Source: Labilibacter sediminis (GTDB lineage Bacteria; Bacteroidota; Bacteroidia; Bacteroidales; Marinilabiliaceae). Taken from it: a stretch of 64,000 bases of DNA. A program made the translations under genes and the position numbers. The notes under the pieces were generated by a model. The model did not search any database. It was not told the DNA's origin and saw nothing but the letters and a program-made list of their open reading frames with translations. This document shows, in pieces, positions 55,291-63,959 of this stretch. The stretch spans positions 310,001 through 374,000 of the forward strand of contig NZ_VCHY01000002.1 of the NCBI RefSeq assembly GCF_005877885.1, in the 5' to 3' direction. The first letter of the stretch is position 1, and each line of letters opens with the position of its first letter.

Positions 55291-56496
55291 TTATTTATTA
55301 TCTGACATTTCATGAACTCGTTCGCGTGAATCGCGAGGAATACTGGTTGCTCTTACTTTTTTTCTTTTATTGACATCAAAAATTAAACGATAGGTGATGT
55401 GCTTTTTTGCAAATTCTGCTCCCATAGAATCCTGCAATGCTCTCATTTTTGGATTAAAATCTCCTACCCAAGACAATTCCATCTCATTAATCCATTCTCT
55501 ACTGTAAACGGCATCTCTCAAGTGATAAAATATTCCGGACTCTACGCCTGATTTTTGATACTTTGGCTTAACTCCTAAAATAATCACCCTGGTACGCGTC
55601 ATGGCTTTTTTGTGTTTCAACCACAAAAATCGAATCTTGTTCAACAGATTCATTTTACCATTAAAATTTTTTAGAATTTGATTCACATCAGGATACATTA
55701 TTATGAATCCAATTGGCTCACCCTTATAATAAGCAAACCATATTAAATCTTGAATAACAATAGGCTTAGCTTTTTTAAAGGAGACCCGTACTTTCTTAAC
55801 ATCCAAAGGCGTAAAGTTCTCATGAAATCTCCAGGCATCATTGTATACTTCAATAAAATCATCTATAAACTGCCCTTCCTTTTTCCAGGAAAACGGACGA
55901 AACTCATATTCCGGCTTTTTACCTATCCACTCGGCTATCTTCCAAAACCTTTCAGGGAAAGGCTTTTTCACATCTAAACGATTTGTTACCTGCTCAAAGT
56001 AAGTTTCAAATCCATAGGCTTCATAAAACTGCTTGTAATAAGGAGGATTATACTGCATACCATAGGTAGGATCTGTAAATCCTTCAACCAATAAACCCCA
56101 AAAATTATCGTTCTCTCCAAAATTTATTGGTCCGTCGGCAGCTTCCATCCCTTTTCCTTTAAGCCATTCAACCCCTGCATCAAATAACATAAAGGCCGCC
56201 TTTTTATCATCAATACATTCAAAAAATCCTAATCCACCGGTAGGCTGATCAAATCCGTAGGCTTTTTTTTCATTGATAAATGCTGCAATTCTTCCTAATA
56301 CAACATTGCTTTCATCCAATAAAATAAAACGTACCGCATCGCCATTATTGTAAAAAACATTATAATTAGGATTAAATACATTGTTAATATCCTTATCTAA
56401 TGGTCTAACATAGCAAGGATCGTTAGCATAAATTTTATCAACAACATTTAAAAAATCCCGTCTTGTAGCTTTATCTTTTACAACAAGTATTTTCAT
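55291..56496 (-). CDS. GNAT-like N-acetyltransferase family protein
   Basis: A 401-aa soluble protein with GNAT-type elements: an N-terminal half ending in ADGPINFGENDNFWGLL and a C-terminal GNAT-like core (about 235-375: PIGFIIMYPDVN, then VIILGVKPKYQKSGVES, whose acetyl-CoA loop is atypical). Large Bacteroidota GNAT homologues of this length are usually uncharacterised. Substrate unknown. Ends 168 bp from the upstream L31 gene; its upstream gap holds the terminator of the aminotransferase gene. Confidence 0.65.
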   Translation of the reverse strand: MKILVVKDKATRRDFLNVVDKIYANDPCYVRPLDKDINNVFNPNYNVFYNNGDAVRFILLDESNVVLGRIAAFINEKKAYGFDQPTGGLGFFECIDDKKAAFMLFDAGVEWLKGKGMEAADGPINFGENDNFWGLLVEGFTDPTYGMQYNPPYYKQFYEAYGFETYFEQVTNRLDVKKPFPERFWKIAEWIGKKPEYEFRPFSWKKEGQFIDDFIEVYNDAWRFHENFTPLDVKKVRVSFKKAKPIVIQDLIWFAYYKGEPIGFIIMYPDVNQILKNFNGKMNLLNKIRFLWLKHKKAMTRTRVIILGVKPKYQKSGVESGIFYHLRDAVYSREWINEMELSWVGDFNPKMRALQDSMGAEFAKKHITYRLIFDVNKRKKVRATSIPRDSRERVHEMSDNK

Positions 56497-56543
56497 ACGC
56501 TTAAACCTTAGTGATTATAACATTACATGGATAAAATAAACAC

Positions 56544-56575
56544 AAAAGATTGACCAATAAACAAGTCAATCTTTT
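56544..56575 (-). terminator. Terminator of the class V aminotransferase gene
   Basis: AAAAGATTGAC and GTCAATCTTTT make an 11-bp stem with a ten-base loop; on the minus strand it is followed by TTTTGTGTTTATTTT. It lies 116 bp past the stop. Confidence 0.65.
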
Positions 56576-56690
56576 ACCAAAAAGTACAAAGGAGGATGGT
56601 CTTTTTCATCTTTAAAATTCTCCAAACTCTTTTCTAAAGTCTAAATCTATAAAAATAGAATTCGAATTAAAAGTTTATCTACACAAAAAC

Positions 56691-58160
56691 TTAAAGTTTA
56701 AACCATGAATTATAATCAGAAGGTTGCTTAATCTTTGAACCTTTAAAGTAGTACTCATTATTAGCGGCATGATACTCATATTGCTCTTCCCACCTATGCG
56801 CATTTTCGGCAACCTGACGTATGGCATCCAAAATATAATCGATTTCCTCACTACTTGTTGTCGGGTGAATTGACAATCGAACCCAGCCAGGTTTTTCGGA
56901 TAAATCGCCTTTGTTTATTTTACTGGTAATTTTATTTGATGTGTAATAATCAACATGAAGCAAATAATGACCATAAGTTCCGGCACAAGAACATCCTCCA
57001 CGCACCTGAACGCCAAAGTAATCGTTTAACAACCTCACAACCAAGTTAAAGTGTATGTTATCCAGATAAAAAGAGATAGCCCCAATTCGATCACTTACAT
57101 TATCGGCTAAAATATTCATGCCGGGAATACGACGCAGTTCGGTAAGGATTTTATGCACCTGTTCCTTTTCACGCTCCATCATCTTATCACACCCCATTTG
57201 TTCCTTTAACCTTATGGATAAAGCTGCTTTTATTGACTGAATAAATCCGGGTGTACCTCCATCTTCACGGGCTTCGATATCATCAATATATCGATACTTA
57301 CCCCAGCGGTTAGTCCAGTCTACTGTTCCTCCTCCTGAACAATCAGGTGCATGGTTATGATAAATCGAATTATTAAATACCAAAACCCCTGAACTTCCTG
57401 GTCCCCCAAGAAATTTATGGGGTGAAAAATAAATAGCATCTAGACTTTCCCGGGGATCCTCCGGGTGCATGTTAATATTTACATATGGTGCTGAAGCTGC
57501 AAAATCAACAAAGCAAAATCCTCCATTTTCATGCATTATCTTAGCCAACTCATAGTAAGGCACTTCAACGCCGGTTACGTTAGAACAAGCAGAAAAAGAT
57601 CCTATTTTTAGCGTCCTGTTCTGATATTTTACAATCTCCTTCCTTAGAGAATCCGGATTCACCAATAATTCGTCTGAAGGCTCCAGTACAACCACATCAG
57701 CATTTGACTCCAACCATGAGGTATGATTAGAATGATGCTCCATATGCGTGATAAAAACCACAGGTCGATGATCGGGAGGAATATTGTAATAACGCTGCGC
57801 CTGTTCAGGAACACGCATCCCAAGAATACGCTGTAACTTATTGATTACAGAGGTCATACCATGCCCGTCTGTAATAATTATATCATCACTATTGGCATTT
57901 ACATGGTCCTTTATTATCTGATGAGACTCCTTATAAACATTGGTCATGATCAACCCTGTATCACTAGATTCGGAGTGTGTATTGGCAACCATTGGCCCTA
58001 CCCTATCTCTAAGCACATCTTCAATAGGTCCATACAATCTTCCACTTGCAATCCAATCAGCGTAAACCAAAGGTTTTAAACCAAAGGGTGTTTCAATTTT
58101 TGCATCAAAACCAATTGTATTTTCTCTAAACGCATTAAAGTGAGACTCAAACTTAATCAT
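56691..58160 (-). CDS. Class V aminotransferase-fold PLP enzyme (cysteine-desulfurase-like)
   Basis: A 489-aa fold-type I PLP enzyme. The Schiff-base lysine is K249 in SPHKFLGGPG, PLP-N1 Asp D219 in FCFVDFAAS, and TDGHGMTS (97-104) supplies the cofactor phosphate contact. RGGCSCAGTYGHYLL (388-402) holds Cys390 and Cys392 in the region where cysteine desulfurases carry the persulfide Cys. It is longer than SufS/IscS (about 400 aa), with an extended N-terminal and tail region, and no suf/isc genes are near, so desulfurase activity is possible but unproven. Confidence 0.8.
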   Translation of the reverse strand: MIKFESHFNAFRENTIGFDAKIETPFGLKPLVYADWIASGRLYGPIEDVLRDRVGPMVANTHSESSDTGLIMTNVYKESHQIIKDHVNANSDDIIITDGHGMTSVINKLQRILGMRVPEQAQRYYNIPPDHRPVVFITHMEHHSNHTSWLESNADVVVLEPSDELLVNPDSLRKEIVKYQNRTLKIGSFSACSNVTGVEVPYYELAKIMHENGGFCFVDFAASAPYVNINMHPEDPRESLDAIYFSPHKFLGGPGSSGVLVFNNSIYHNHAPDCSGGGTVDWTNRWGKYRYIDDIEAREDGGTPGFIQSIKAALSIRLKEQMGCDKMMEREKEQVHKILTELRRIPGMNILADNVSDRIGAISFYLDNIHFNLVVRLLNDYFGVQVRGGCSCAGTYGHYLLHVDYYTSNKITSKINKGDLSEKPGWVRLSIHPTTSSEEIDYILDAIRQVAENAHRWEEQYEYHAANNEYYFKGSKIKQPSDYNSWFKL

Positions 58161-58345
58161 TCTTGATAATTACATGTAAAAATTAATTTGACTGTAAAAT
58201 TAGAGATACTAAACAATAAAAACATTGACTTTTATTATCATCTATAAATCTTCTTAAACTTTCATCCACATACACTTTCTTCTCCTTGCTCTCGAACCAC
58301 TTAGGCAATAATTAAAATAAAAGTTTTCAGCATACATAATTCGAA

Positions 58346-59029
58346 TTAAGCTTTTAAATAATCAATTTCAGTTTGTACATCTTCAACCAGCCATGCACAT
58401 ACTGCCTTTTGTCGATATTGTGTTAAAAGTTCCTCCACTAATTTTAATTTTTCATTTGACTTACGACACAACTGCCTTAAAAACCGACCGCGTACCCTCA
58501 TCATGAACATACCTTCCAACTGACCACTTTCGGCTAATAATTTCAGATAAAATTCTACCTGCTCTTTATCCGCATCTCCTCCCTTTTGCAGAAAGGCTGC
58601 AAGAGCCGCCCAGATAGCCGCCTGTTTCCATTCAGAATCAGAAATCAACCAATCTTTAGCCCAACCATGTAAATCAGAAAATCTGCTCAACAGGTTAACT
58701 CCTAAATGTTCAGCCACCTCGTTTACTTCATCCATCTTAGACCAATCTTCGATCTTGTGCTTAATTTCCCCAGCAGGTTCGGCAATCATAGTAGCCAATA
58801 TCATAGTTTCACGAATTTGACGATGCCATAAACGATCAGCTAATTTATTATCGTATTTATACTTTGCAGCCACTTTTCTTAACCACAAGATACTTGCTCC
58901 ATAATTTTTTTGATACGCCACACCTTTTTGCTTCATCTGAAATGAAACATCTCCATCCATCAGCTTTTTTAGTTCCCCTAAAATATGCTCTACTTTTTCA
59001 GAAGTATCATCCTGCAAAAAAAACTTCAT
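58346..59029 (-). CDS. AlkD-like DNA alkylation repair family protein
   Basis: A 227-aa all-helical (HEAT-like) protein matching the DNA alkylation repair family: YGASILWLRKVAAKYK, then WHRQIRETMILATMIA and WSKMDEVNEVAEHLG. AlkD glycosylases remove bulky or cationic lesions such as 3- and 7-alkylpurines; key Trp/Asp/Arg residues cannot be assigned with certainty here. Monocistronic, divergent from tRNA-His; the 185 bp beyond its stop show nothing recognisable. Confidence 0.75.
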   Translation of the reverse strand: MKFFLQDDTSEKVEHILGELKKLMDGDVSFQMKQKGVAYQKNYGASILWLRKVAAKYKYDNKLADRLWHRQIRETMILATMIAEPAGEIKHKIEDWSKMDEVNEVAEHLGVNLLSRFSDLHGWAKDWLISDSEWKQAAIWAALAAFLQKGGDADKEQVEFYLKLLAESGQLEGMFMMRVRGRFLRQLCRKSNEKLKLVEELLTQYRQKAVCAWLVEDVQTEIDYLKA

Positions 59030-59116
59030 ACCTTACTTTTATTATAATCCATTACTAATCAACAACAAAACGAATAGCCGCAGAAAAATCTAATATTTTT
59101 TTCGACTAAACACTTG

Positions 59117-59124
59117 CAAATGTA
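59117..59124 (-). promoter_or_regulatory. -7 promoter element for the AlkD-like gene
   Basis: Minus strand TACATTTG fits TAnnTTTG, 87 bp before the start. It overlaps the likely -33 area of the divergent tRNA promoter. Confidence 0.4.
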
Positions 59125-59137
59125 ATTCTTTTAATAT

Positions 59138-59145
59138 TATCTTTG
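59138..59145 (+). promoter_or_regulatory. tRNA-His promoter
   Basis: TATCTTTG (-7) with CTTG at 59113-59116 (21-bp spacer), 19 bp before the tRNA. Confidence 0.55.
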
Positions 59146-59164
59146 CATCGCTTTTAGCAGAAAT

Positions 59165-59239
59165 GGTGATTGTAGCTCAGCTGGTTAGAGCGCTGGATTG
59201 TGGTTCCAGAGGTCGCCGGTTCGAAACCGGTCTTTCACC
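59165..59239 (+). tRNA. tRNA-His (anticodon GTG)
   Basis: Cloverleaf read by eye. G-1 at 59165 (pairing with C73, the His identity element), acceptor GTGATTG, D-arm GCTC/GAGC, anticodon stem CTGGA/TCCAG around loop TTGTGGT (anticodon GTG) and T-arm GCCGG/CCGGT with TTCGAAA. The 3' acceptor strand is CTTTCAC rather than the expected CAATCAC, leaving two adjacent U-U mismatches (5-68, 6-67). CCA is not encoded (next bases CTA). Confidence 0.93.
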
Positions 59240-59243
59240 CTAC

Positions 59244-59284
59244 AAAAATGCAACTATCTAATTATTGGATAGTTGCATTTTTTG
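59244..59284 (+). terminator. Terminator after tRNA-His
   Basis: AAAAATGCAACTATC and GATAGTTGCATTTTT form a 15-bp stem with a 9-nt loop and a T-run, 4 bp past the tRNA. Confidence 0.87.
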
Positions 59285-59402
59285 TTTTAACATCCTGACA
59301 AGGTTTCTTAAAAAAAACAATTCTTTCGCTTCTTATAAGATCAATTGCGCAAAAAGAACCCTAACTTTACCTGACAAAACAAATACCCCTCATTTTTGCA
59401 GT

Positions 59403-59711
59403 ATGAATAATAAAATAACCAATCTATCTGATCTGATTAAGGAACACATTACTTCCATTGATCCTTATGCCGAAGTTATTCTTTTATTGCCCCTGGAGAT
59501 TACTATGGAAGAACAAGCTCAAATATATGTTATTACACCACATAAGGTAGACTTTGTACTGGAAAATCAATATAGAGATGCACGTTATAAAGTAGACCAA
59601 TTATCGGGGCAATCAACTACACTATTTTTATACAGCAAAGATGAATGGCATCACCAATACAATGGCACAGCATTATATTCAAAAGTAAATACTGAAGGTA
59701 TTCACTTATAA
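59403..59711 (+). CDS. Degenerate minimal-nucleotidyltransferase-like protein
   Basis: A 102-aa protein resembling Bacteroidota MNT-type nucleotidyltransferases at both ends: LSDLIKEHITSIDPYAEVIL at the start, and LFLYSKDEWHHQYNGTALY...EGIHL at the end (family form: YSKxEW, then TPFYxNVxxEG). The catalytic GSxARGxxxxxSDID block between them is missing, replaced by LLPLEITMEEQAQIYVITPH. Transfer activity is therefore unlikely. No HEPN-domain partner is adjacent. The frame is open 138 bp upstream through the tRNA terminator, but the ATG at 59403 starts the family-like part. Confidence 0.6.
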   Translation: MNNKITNLSDLIKEHITSIDPYAEVILLLPLEITMEEQAQIYVITPHKVDFVLENQYRDARYKVDQLSGQSTTLFLYSKDEWHHQYNGTALYSKVNTEGIHL

Positions 59712-59802
59712 ATTCGATTCTTCATATACGATATTCTCATACCTGTTACTTCTGTTGCAGCCTTCATTAAAATAACATGATCACTTTTATTTTAGGAATT
59801 CT

Positions 59803-60861
59803 CTATTTCTCCCTATGTATTTTAAGTTGATAGTCAACAATCAGCTGCACCATATCACCATAATCATCTATGCCACTTTCAACACCATTGGTTTTTAAAT
59901 ACACATCATTCATTTTCCTGGCTACCCTGTCCATTTTCTCATTTCGCCAATTATGCCAATACTGATATCTATATTTTAAATCTTCAATTACTTCCGGCCT
60001 GATTTTTTCAATTAATTCTTTCCTATTCGGAAGATCTCTCGACTCAAATAAAAAATAATCCAACGCATACATCCAGCCGGAATATCGCACAAAATTCTGA
60101 TTACTCTTTACACATACCAGCCATCCGTAAAAACTTGCCTCAGCTTCTCCAGTTATACCAAACTGATGTGCTTTTTCATGCGCCATCACAACAGGAACAT
60201 CCAATCCTGTTAAATATGAATTTATATGCACTTCATTAAAGAAGGGACCATAATATCCAAGTATAGTTGCCTTTGCAAACCAACTGCTCAGAGTAATTTC
60301 TTTTACCCTTCGATACCCCTGGGAATATTTTAATTTTAATTCATCCGAAATCTGACTAAAGGAAGCTTCTATACAGGAGTCAAGCTCATCATGATTTAAA
60401 ATACAATAGTCTACATAACTATTGTTTGCCTGTTCTATAATATCCTCAAACACTTCAATAAAAACTTCTGTATCCGGCAGGTTTTTATGCAGTTCCATCC
60501 TGGTATGAACATCAGCCCGATAATAATTAAAACCCCAGCTCCAATAAAAAAGCACAAAGACCATGGCCAACAACTGCGCAATCCTAAACAAAAACGAGCC
60601 TAAGGAAATCCTTCTTAAAACCAAGAGTACAATCCCCAGGCAAAACAATAAAATCAGTCCTAAGTAAAAGAAATCATCTAACGAAAATGGAAACAACCTT
60701 GATACTGAAGACAAAAACGCTGCTACAACAGGATAAATACCGTTAGAATAAATCCGTTCTGCCAGCAACGGATATGACTTAAACAGAAACAGTACCAGAA
60801 GTGTTATGAGTGCAAGTATAAATAGAAAATACTTTTTAAAGTGCTTTTTTACTATCTGCAT
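59803..60861 (-). CDS. DUF3810 membrane metallopeptidase-like protein
   Basis: A 352-aa protein: three N-terminal TM helices (about 11-28, 62-82, 94-110), then an extracytoplasmic domain with a zinc-protease HExxH, HEKAH at 228-232, and a downstream GEAEASFYGW supplying the probable third ligand Glu239 or Glu241. The signature is that of DUF3810, common in Bacteroidota and Firmicutes and uncharacterised. An envelope protease role is inferred from topology and the intact motif. Divergent from the Mpl-like gene. Confidence 0.82.
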   Translation of the reverse strand: MQIVKKHFKKYFLFILALITLLVLFLFKSYPLLAERIYSNGIYPVVAAFLSSVSRLFPFSLDDFFYLGLILLFCLGIVLLVLRRISLGSFLFRIAQLLAMVFVLFYWSWGFNYYRADVHTRMELHKNLPDTEVFIEVFEDIIEQANNSYVDYCILNHDELDSCIEASFSQISDELKLKYSQGYRRVKEITLSSWFAKATILGYYGPFFNEVHINSYLTGLDVPVVMAHEKAHQFGITGEAEASFYGWLVCVKSNQNFVRYSGWMYALDYFLFESRDLPNRKELIEKIRPEVIEDLKYRYQYWHNWRNEKMDRVARKMNDVYLKTNGVESGIDDYGDMVQLIVDYQLKIHREK

Positions 60862-60915
60862 TTTATGAATTTAGAGCGGGATAACCTTTAATATTTATTA
60901 CATTCGCTGTTACAA

Positions 60916-60923
60916 CAAATATA
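60916..60923 (-). promoter_or_regulatory. -7 promoter element for the DUF3810 gene
   Basis: Minus strand TATATTTG fits TAnnTTTG, 54 bp before the start; CAA at 60947 could be a -33 box at a long spacing. Confidence 0.45.
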
Positions 60924-60967
60924 GTTGTTAAAGACTACATTTATTCAATCCGAGAAACATTAACATC

Positions 60968-62326
60968 ATGCATATACATTTTATTGCCATTGGAGGTGCA
61001 GCCATGCACAATTTAGCCATTGCCTTACATAACAAGGGTTACAAAGTAACCGGTTCGGACGATGAAATTTTTGATCCTTCGAAAAGCAGGCTGAACAAAT
61101 ACGGACTTTTACCTAAAGAGTTTGGCTGGTTTCCTGATAAAATAAATGAAGATATTGATGTGATCGTCCTGGGTATGCACGCCCGAAAAGATAATCCTGA
61201 ATTATTGAAAGCCCAGGAACTAAAACTTAAAGTGTATTCATACCCTGAATATTTATATGAGCAGTGCAAAGATAAAAAGAGAGTGGCCATAGGCGGGAGT
61301 CACGGAAAAACAACCATTACCTCCATGGTGATGCATGTTTTAAAGAAATTTGATTACAAATTTGATTACATGGTTGGTGCACAGATAGAAGGATTCGAAA
61401 CCATGGTTCAACTTTCTCATGATGCCCCCATTGCAATTTTCGAAGGTGACGAATACTTATCATCCCCCATTGATTTACGCCCGAAATTTCATTGGTACAA
61501 ACCACACATTGCGCTGTTAACCGGTATTGCATGGGATCACATTAATGTTTTCCCAACCTGGGATAACTACGTGAGTCAGTTTAAAATATTTGCTGACTCT
61601 TTAGAAAAAGATGCTTCTTTAATCTGGTTTTTGCATGATGAAGAACTTCAGAACATAGGAAGCAACTTAAGAGAGGATATCAAATCTATTGTATACGAAG
61701 AACTTCCCTCCAAAATTAGCAACAATGGAACCACAACTACCTTTAACGGGATAGATTATAACTTATCGGTTTTCGGAGAGCACAACCTTCAAAACATTAA
61801 TGGAGCCCGACTGGTTTGTAATGAACTTGGGATATCAGACAAAGATTTTTTAACTGCCATCACAAGCTTTAAAGGAGCAGCCAAAAGATTACAAACGCTA
61901 AAAGAAACTGAAAACACATCTGTTTTTCTGGATTTCGCTCATTCTCCATCAAAACTAAAAGCAACCACAAAAGCAGTAAAAGAACAATACCCTAATCGCC
62001 AGCTGATAGCCTGCATGGAACTTCATACATTTAGCAGTTTGAACAAAGAATTTTTACCTGAGTATTACAATACCATGCAGAATGCAGACAAAGCATATAT
62101 TTACTTTAATCCGGAAGTGGTAAAGCACAAAAAACTACCTGAAATTACAAAAGAAGAAGTATACAAAGCCTTTGGTAGTGATAACATTGAAGTTTTTTCA
62201 GACACCAATGAACTGCAGGCTCAACTCAAAAAAACAGAATGGAAAGACAAAAACCTGCTATTTATGAGCTCTGGTAACTTTTCGGGCATAGATTTCCCAG
62301 AGTTTACCCAAATGCTAATAACCTGA
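60968..62326 (+). CDS. mpl: Mur ligase-family protein, Mpl-like
   Basis: A 452-aa Mur ligase most like Mpl, which reattaches recycled L-Ala-gamma-D-Glu-meso-DAP to UDP-MurNAc. N-terminal Rossmann domain with IAIGGAAMHNLAIAL, ATP loop GGSHGKTT near 109-116, central EGDEY and AWDHINVF, and the C-terminal domain with FAHSPSKLKAT. Length matches Mpl (about 450-460). Fits the elongation and envelope genes of the window; MurC is the main alternative, but GGAAMHNLA and EGDEY favour Mpl. Confidence 0.82.
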   Translation: MHIHFIAIGGAAMHNLAIALHNKGYKVTGSDDEIFDPSKSRLNKYGLLPKEFGWFPDKINEDIDVIVLGMHARKDNPELLKAQELKLKVYSYPEYLYEQCKDKKRVAIGGSHGKTTITSMVMHVLKKFDYKFDYMVGAQIEGFETMVQLSHDAPIAIFEGDEYLSSPIDLRPKFHWYKPHIALLTGIAWDHINVFPTWDNYVSQFKIFADSLEKDASLIWFLHDEELQNIGSNLREDIKSIVYEELPSKISNNGTTTTFNGIDYNLSVFGEHNLQNINGARLVCNELGISDKDFLTAITSFKGAAKRLQTLKETENTSVFLDFAHSPSKLKATTKAVKEQYPNRQLIACMELHTFSSLNKEFLPEYYNTMQNADKAYIYFNPEVVKHKKLPEITKEEVYKAFGSDNIEVFSDTNELQAQLKKTEWKDKNLLFMSSGNFSGIDFPEFTQMLIT

Positions 62327-62351
62327 GTTCCACGTAAAATTATTGGCTCAG

Positions 62352-62515
62352 ACCGCTTATAAATATTGAGTTTAAAGGAATATTTATGAAGGCATAGCGG
62401 GCTATGTCGAACAAATACGAAGCAGGAAATTGATGTTTATAAGTGGTTTCGCTTGAGCTTTTCATTAAATCACTCATCTACTTCATTAAATTCTTTTAAC
62501 ATAGCTCGCTATGCC
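62352..62515. repeat. Nested inverted repeats, MITE- or REP-like
   Basis: GGCATAGCGGGCTATGT (62391-62407) and ACATAGCTCGCTATGCC (62499-62515) are reverse complements at 16 of 17 positions, and each is itself a CATAGC/GCTATG hairpin. A second, imperfect pair, ACCGCTTATAAA (about 62353) and TTTATAAGTGGT (about 62436), overlaps the first. The layout resembles a non-autonomous repeat or a structured RNA; only one copy is seen in this window. Confidence 0.6.
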
Positions 62516-62658
62516 AATAGAATTTAATTAGTATATCAGTATCTTCAATGAAATCTGAGCATTATAATATTAATCGAACTCAAGTTAATAAAATAAGACT
62601 TAAGGATTTAAATACTTAATATTTAAGCCCAAAAGAGTTGAGAAGAAAAAATAATTAT

Positions 62659-62666
62659 TACCTTTG
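62659..62666 (+). promoter_or_regulatory. rpsP promoter
   Basis: TACCTTTG (-7) with GTTG at 62637-62640, an 18-bp spacer; 54 bp before rpsP. Confidence 0.55.
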
Positions 62667-62720
62667 CACCCGCAAAACAGAGTTTTTGCATCATTTGTTG
62701 AACAAATAAAAATTATTCTC

Positions 62721-63275
62721 ATGCCTGTAAAAATTAGATTGGCAAGACACGGACGTAAAAGAAATGCTTTCTATCACATTGTGGTAGCAGACAGCAGAGC
62801 GCCACGTGACGGTAAGTACATTGAGCGTATTGGATCATACAATCCAAATACCAATCCTGCAACTATCGACTTAAACTTCGATAAAGCTTTAAATTGGTTA
62901 ACAAACGGAGCACAACCTACTGATACTGCAAGAGCAATTTTGTCGTACAAAGGTGTAATGATGAAAAAACACTTATTAGAAGGTGTTAAAAAAGGTGCTT
63001 TTGATGAGGCTGAAGCTGAAAAGCGTTTTGAAGCTTGGTCATCTCAAAAAGAACAAAAAATTCAAGCTAAAGTAGATGGTCTTCAAGGTGATGCTGATGC
63101 TGCCGCTAAAGAAAATCTTGAGCGCGAAGCAAAAATCAACAGCGAAAGAGCAGAAGCTATTGCTAAAAGAAATTCAGAATTAGCTGCTGAAGCTGAGGCT
63201 GCTAAAGCAGAGGCTGAGGCCACTGAAGAAGCTCCTGCTGAAGAAGGTGCTGACGAAGCTCCTGCTGCAGAGTAA
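62721..63275 (+). CDS. rpsP: 30S ribosomal protein S16
   Basis: A 184-aa S16. The conserved core [20 protein letters not shown] to about residue 85 is followed by a ~95-aa extension, first basic/helical, then Ala/Glu-rich ([20 protein letters not shown]). Such tails are usual in Bacteroidota S16. The ATG at 62721 is the family start; the upstream open frame overlaps the promoter. Two hairpins separate it from rimM. Confidence 0.96.
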   Translation: MPVKIRLARHGRKRNAFYHIVVADSRAPRDGKYIERIGSYNPNTNPATIDLNFDKALNWLTNGAQPTDTARAILSYKGVMMKKHLLEGVKKGAFDEAEAEKRFEAWSSQKEQKIQAKVDGLQGDADAAAKENLEREAKINSERAEAIAKRNSELAAEAEAAKAEAEATEEAPAEEGADEAPAAE

Positions 63276-63282
63276 TTCTGTA

Positions 63283-63308
63283 ATTTAATTATCGCACGAT
63301 AATTAAAT
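63283..63308. other. Near-perfect 12-bp palindrome after rpsP
   Basis: ATTTAATTATCG and CGATAATTAAAT are exact reverse complements with only CA between them. It lies 7 bp past the rpsP stop and upstream of a second, terminator-type hairpin. Could be a protein-binding site or an RNA hairpin. Confidence 0.6.
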
Positions 63309-63318
63309 GATAAAAAAC

Positions 63319-63347
63319 AACCTCCATTTTTTAATGGGGGTTTTTTT
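63319..63347 (+). terminator. Terminator between rpsP and rimM
   Basis: AACCTCCAT and ATGGGGGTT (one G-T pair) around a 6-nt loop, followed by seven T. Partial read-through would let rpsP and rimM share a transcript. Confidence 0.72.
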
Positions 63348-63395
63348 GTGCCTTTGTTTTACGTATTTTTAAACCGAAATAAACAAGCTATTCAA

Positions 63396-63959
63396 ATGAT
63401 AGATAAAGATCAATGTATTAAGATAGGATATATCCAAAAACCACATGGTGTAAAAGGAGAACTACAACTTTCTTTAAACAGTGGTATATACGCAGATAAT
63501 TTTGAAACCAATTTTTTATTACTGGATATCGACAACGGATTAGTACCTTTCTTTATCGAATCAAAAAGAGAGAAGAGCAACAAAAGCATCCTGGTTGTGC
63601 TGGAAAGTGTAGACTCCGAATCAAAAGCCAAAAATTTATGTGGCTGCGAAGTTTATGTTGAATCTTCTGTATTTAAAAGCACCGACACGCTTCCTTCCAA
63701 CTCATTTGTTGGCTATCAGGTATACGACAAACAAAAAGGCGACATCGGTACAATTACCGAGATCCAGGAAATTTCAAACAATCCTTTATTTGTATTAGAT
63801 TTTGAAGGAAATGAAATACTTTTCCCGGTAAATCCGGATTTTATTTTAGGTGTAGATGAAAAAGAAAAAGTGATGGATGTAGATCTTCCGGAAGGATTAA
63901 TAGATCTATATCTTGAAGAGGATGAATTTGAAGAAGATGAATGGGAACAAGACGAATAA
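63396..63959 (+). CDS. rimM: 16S rRNA processing protein RimM
   Basis: A 187-aa 30S maturation factor that binds S19 and helps assemble the 30S head. N-terminal RimM domain with KIGYIQKPHGVKGELQL, then a PRC-barrel domain (about 98-170: GYQVYDKQKGDIG, NPLFVLDFEGNEILFPV). The acidic tail (EEDEFEEDEWEQDE) is an add-on. ATG at 63396 is preferred over an earlier in-frame GTG because it sits just before the conserved domain. Neighbouring rpsP is the classical partner of rimM. Confidence 0.93.
   Translation: MIDKDQCIKIGYIQKPHGVKGELQLSLNSGIYADNFETNFLLLDIDNGLVPFFIESKREKSNKSILVVLESVDSESKAKNLCGCEVYVESSVFKSTDTLPSNSFVGYQVYDKQKGDIGTITEIQEISNNPLFVLDFEGNEILFPVNPDFILGVDEKEKVMDVDLPEGLIDLYLEEDEFEEDEWEQDE

Larger units (their letters stand above)
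62327..62720. other. Non-coding stretch with nested palindromic repeats
   Basis: A 394-bp gap before rpsP with no convincing ORF. Its first half (to about 62515) holds nested inverted repeats; its second half holds AT-rich sequence and the rpsP promoter. Confidence 0.8.

Noticed and set aside
59265-59402. Extended N-terminus of the MNT-like protein
   Set aside because: It would begin inside the tRNA terminator hairpin and shows no family similarity.
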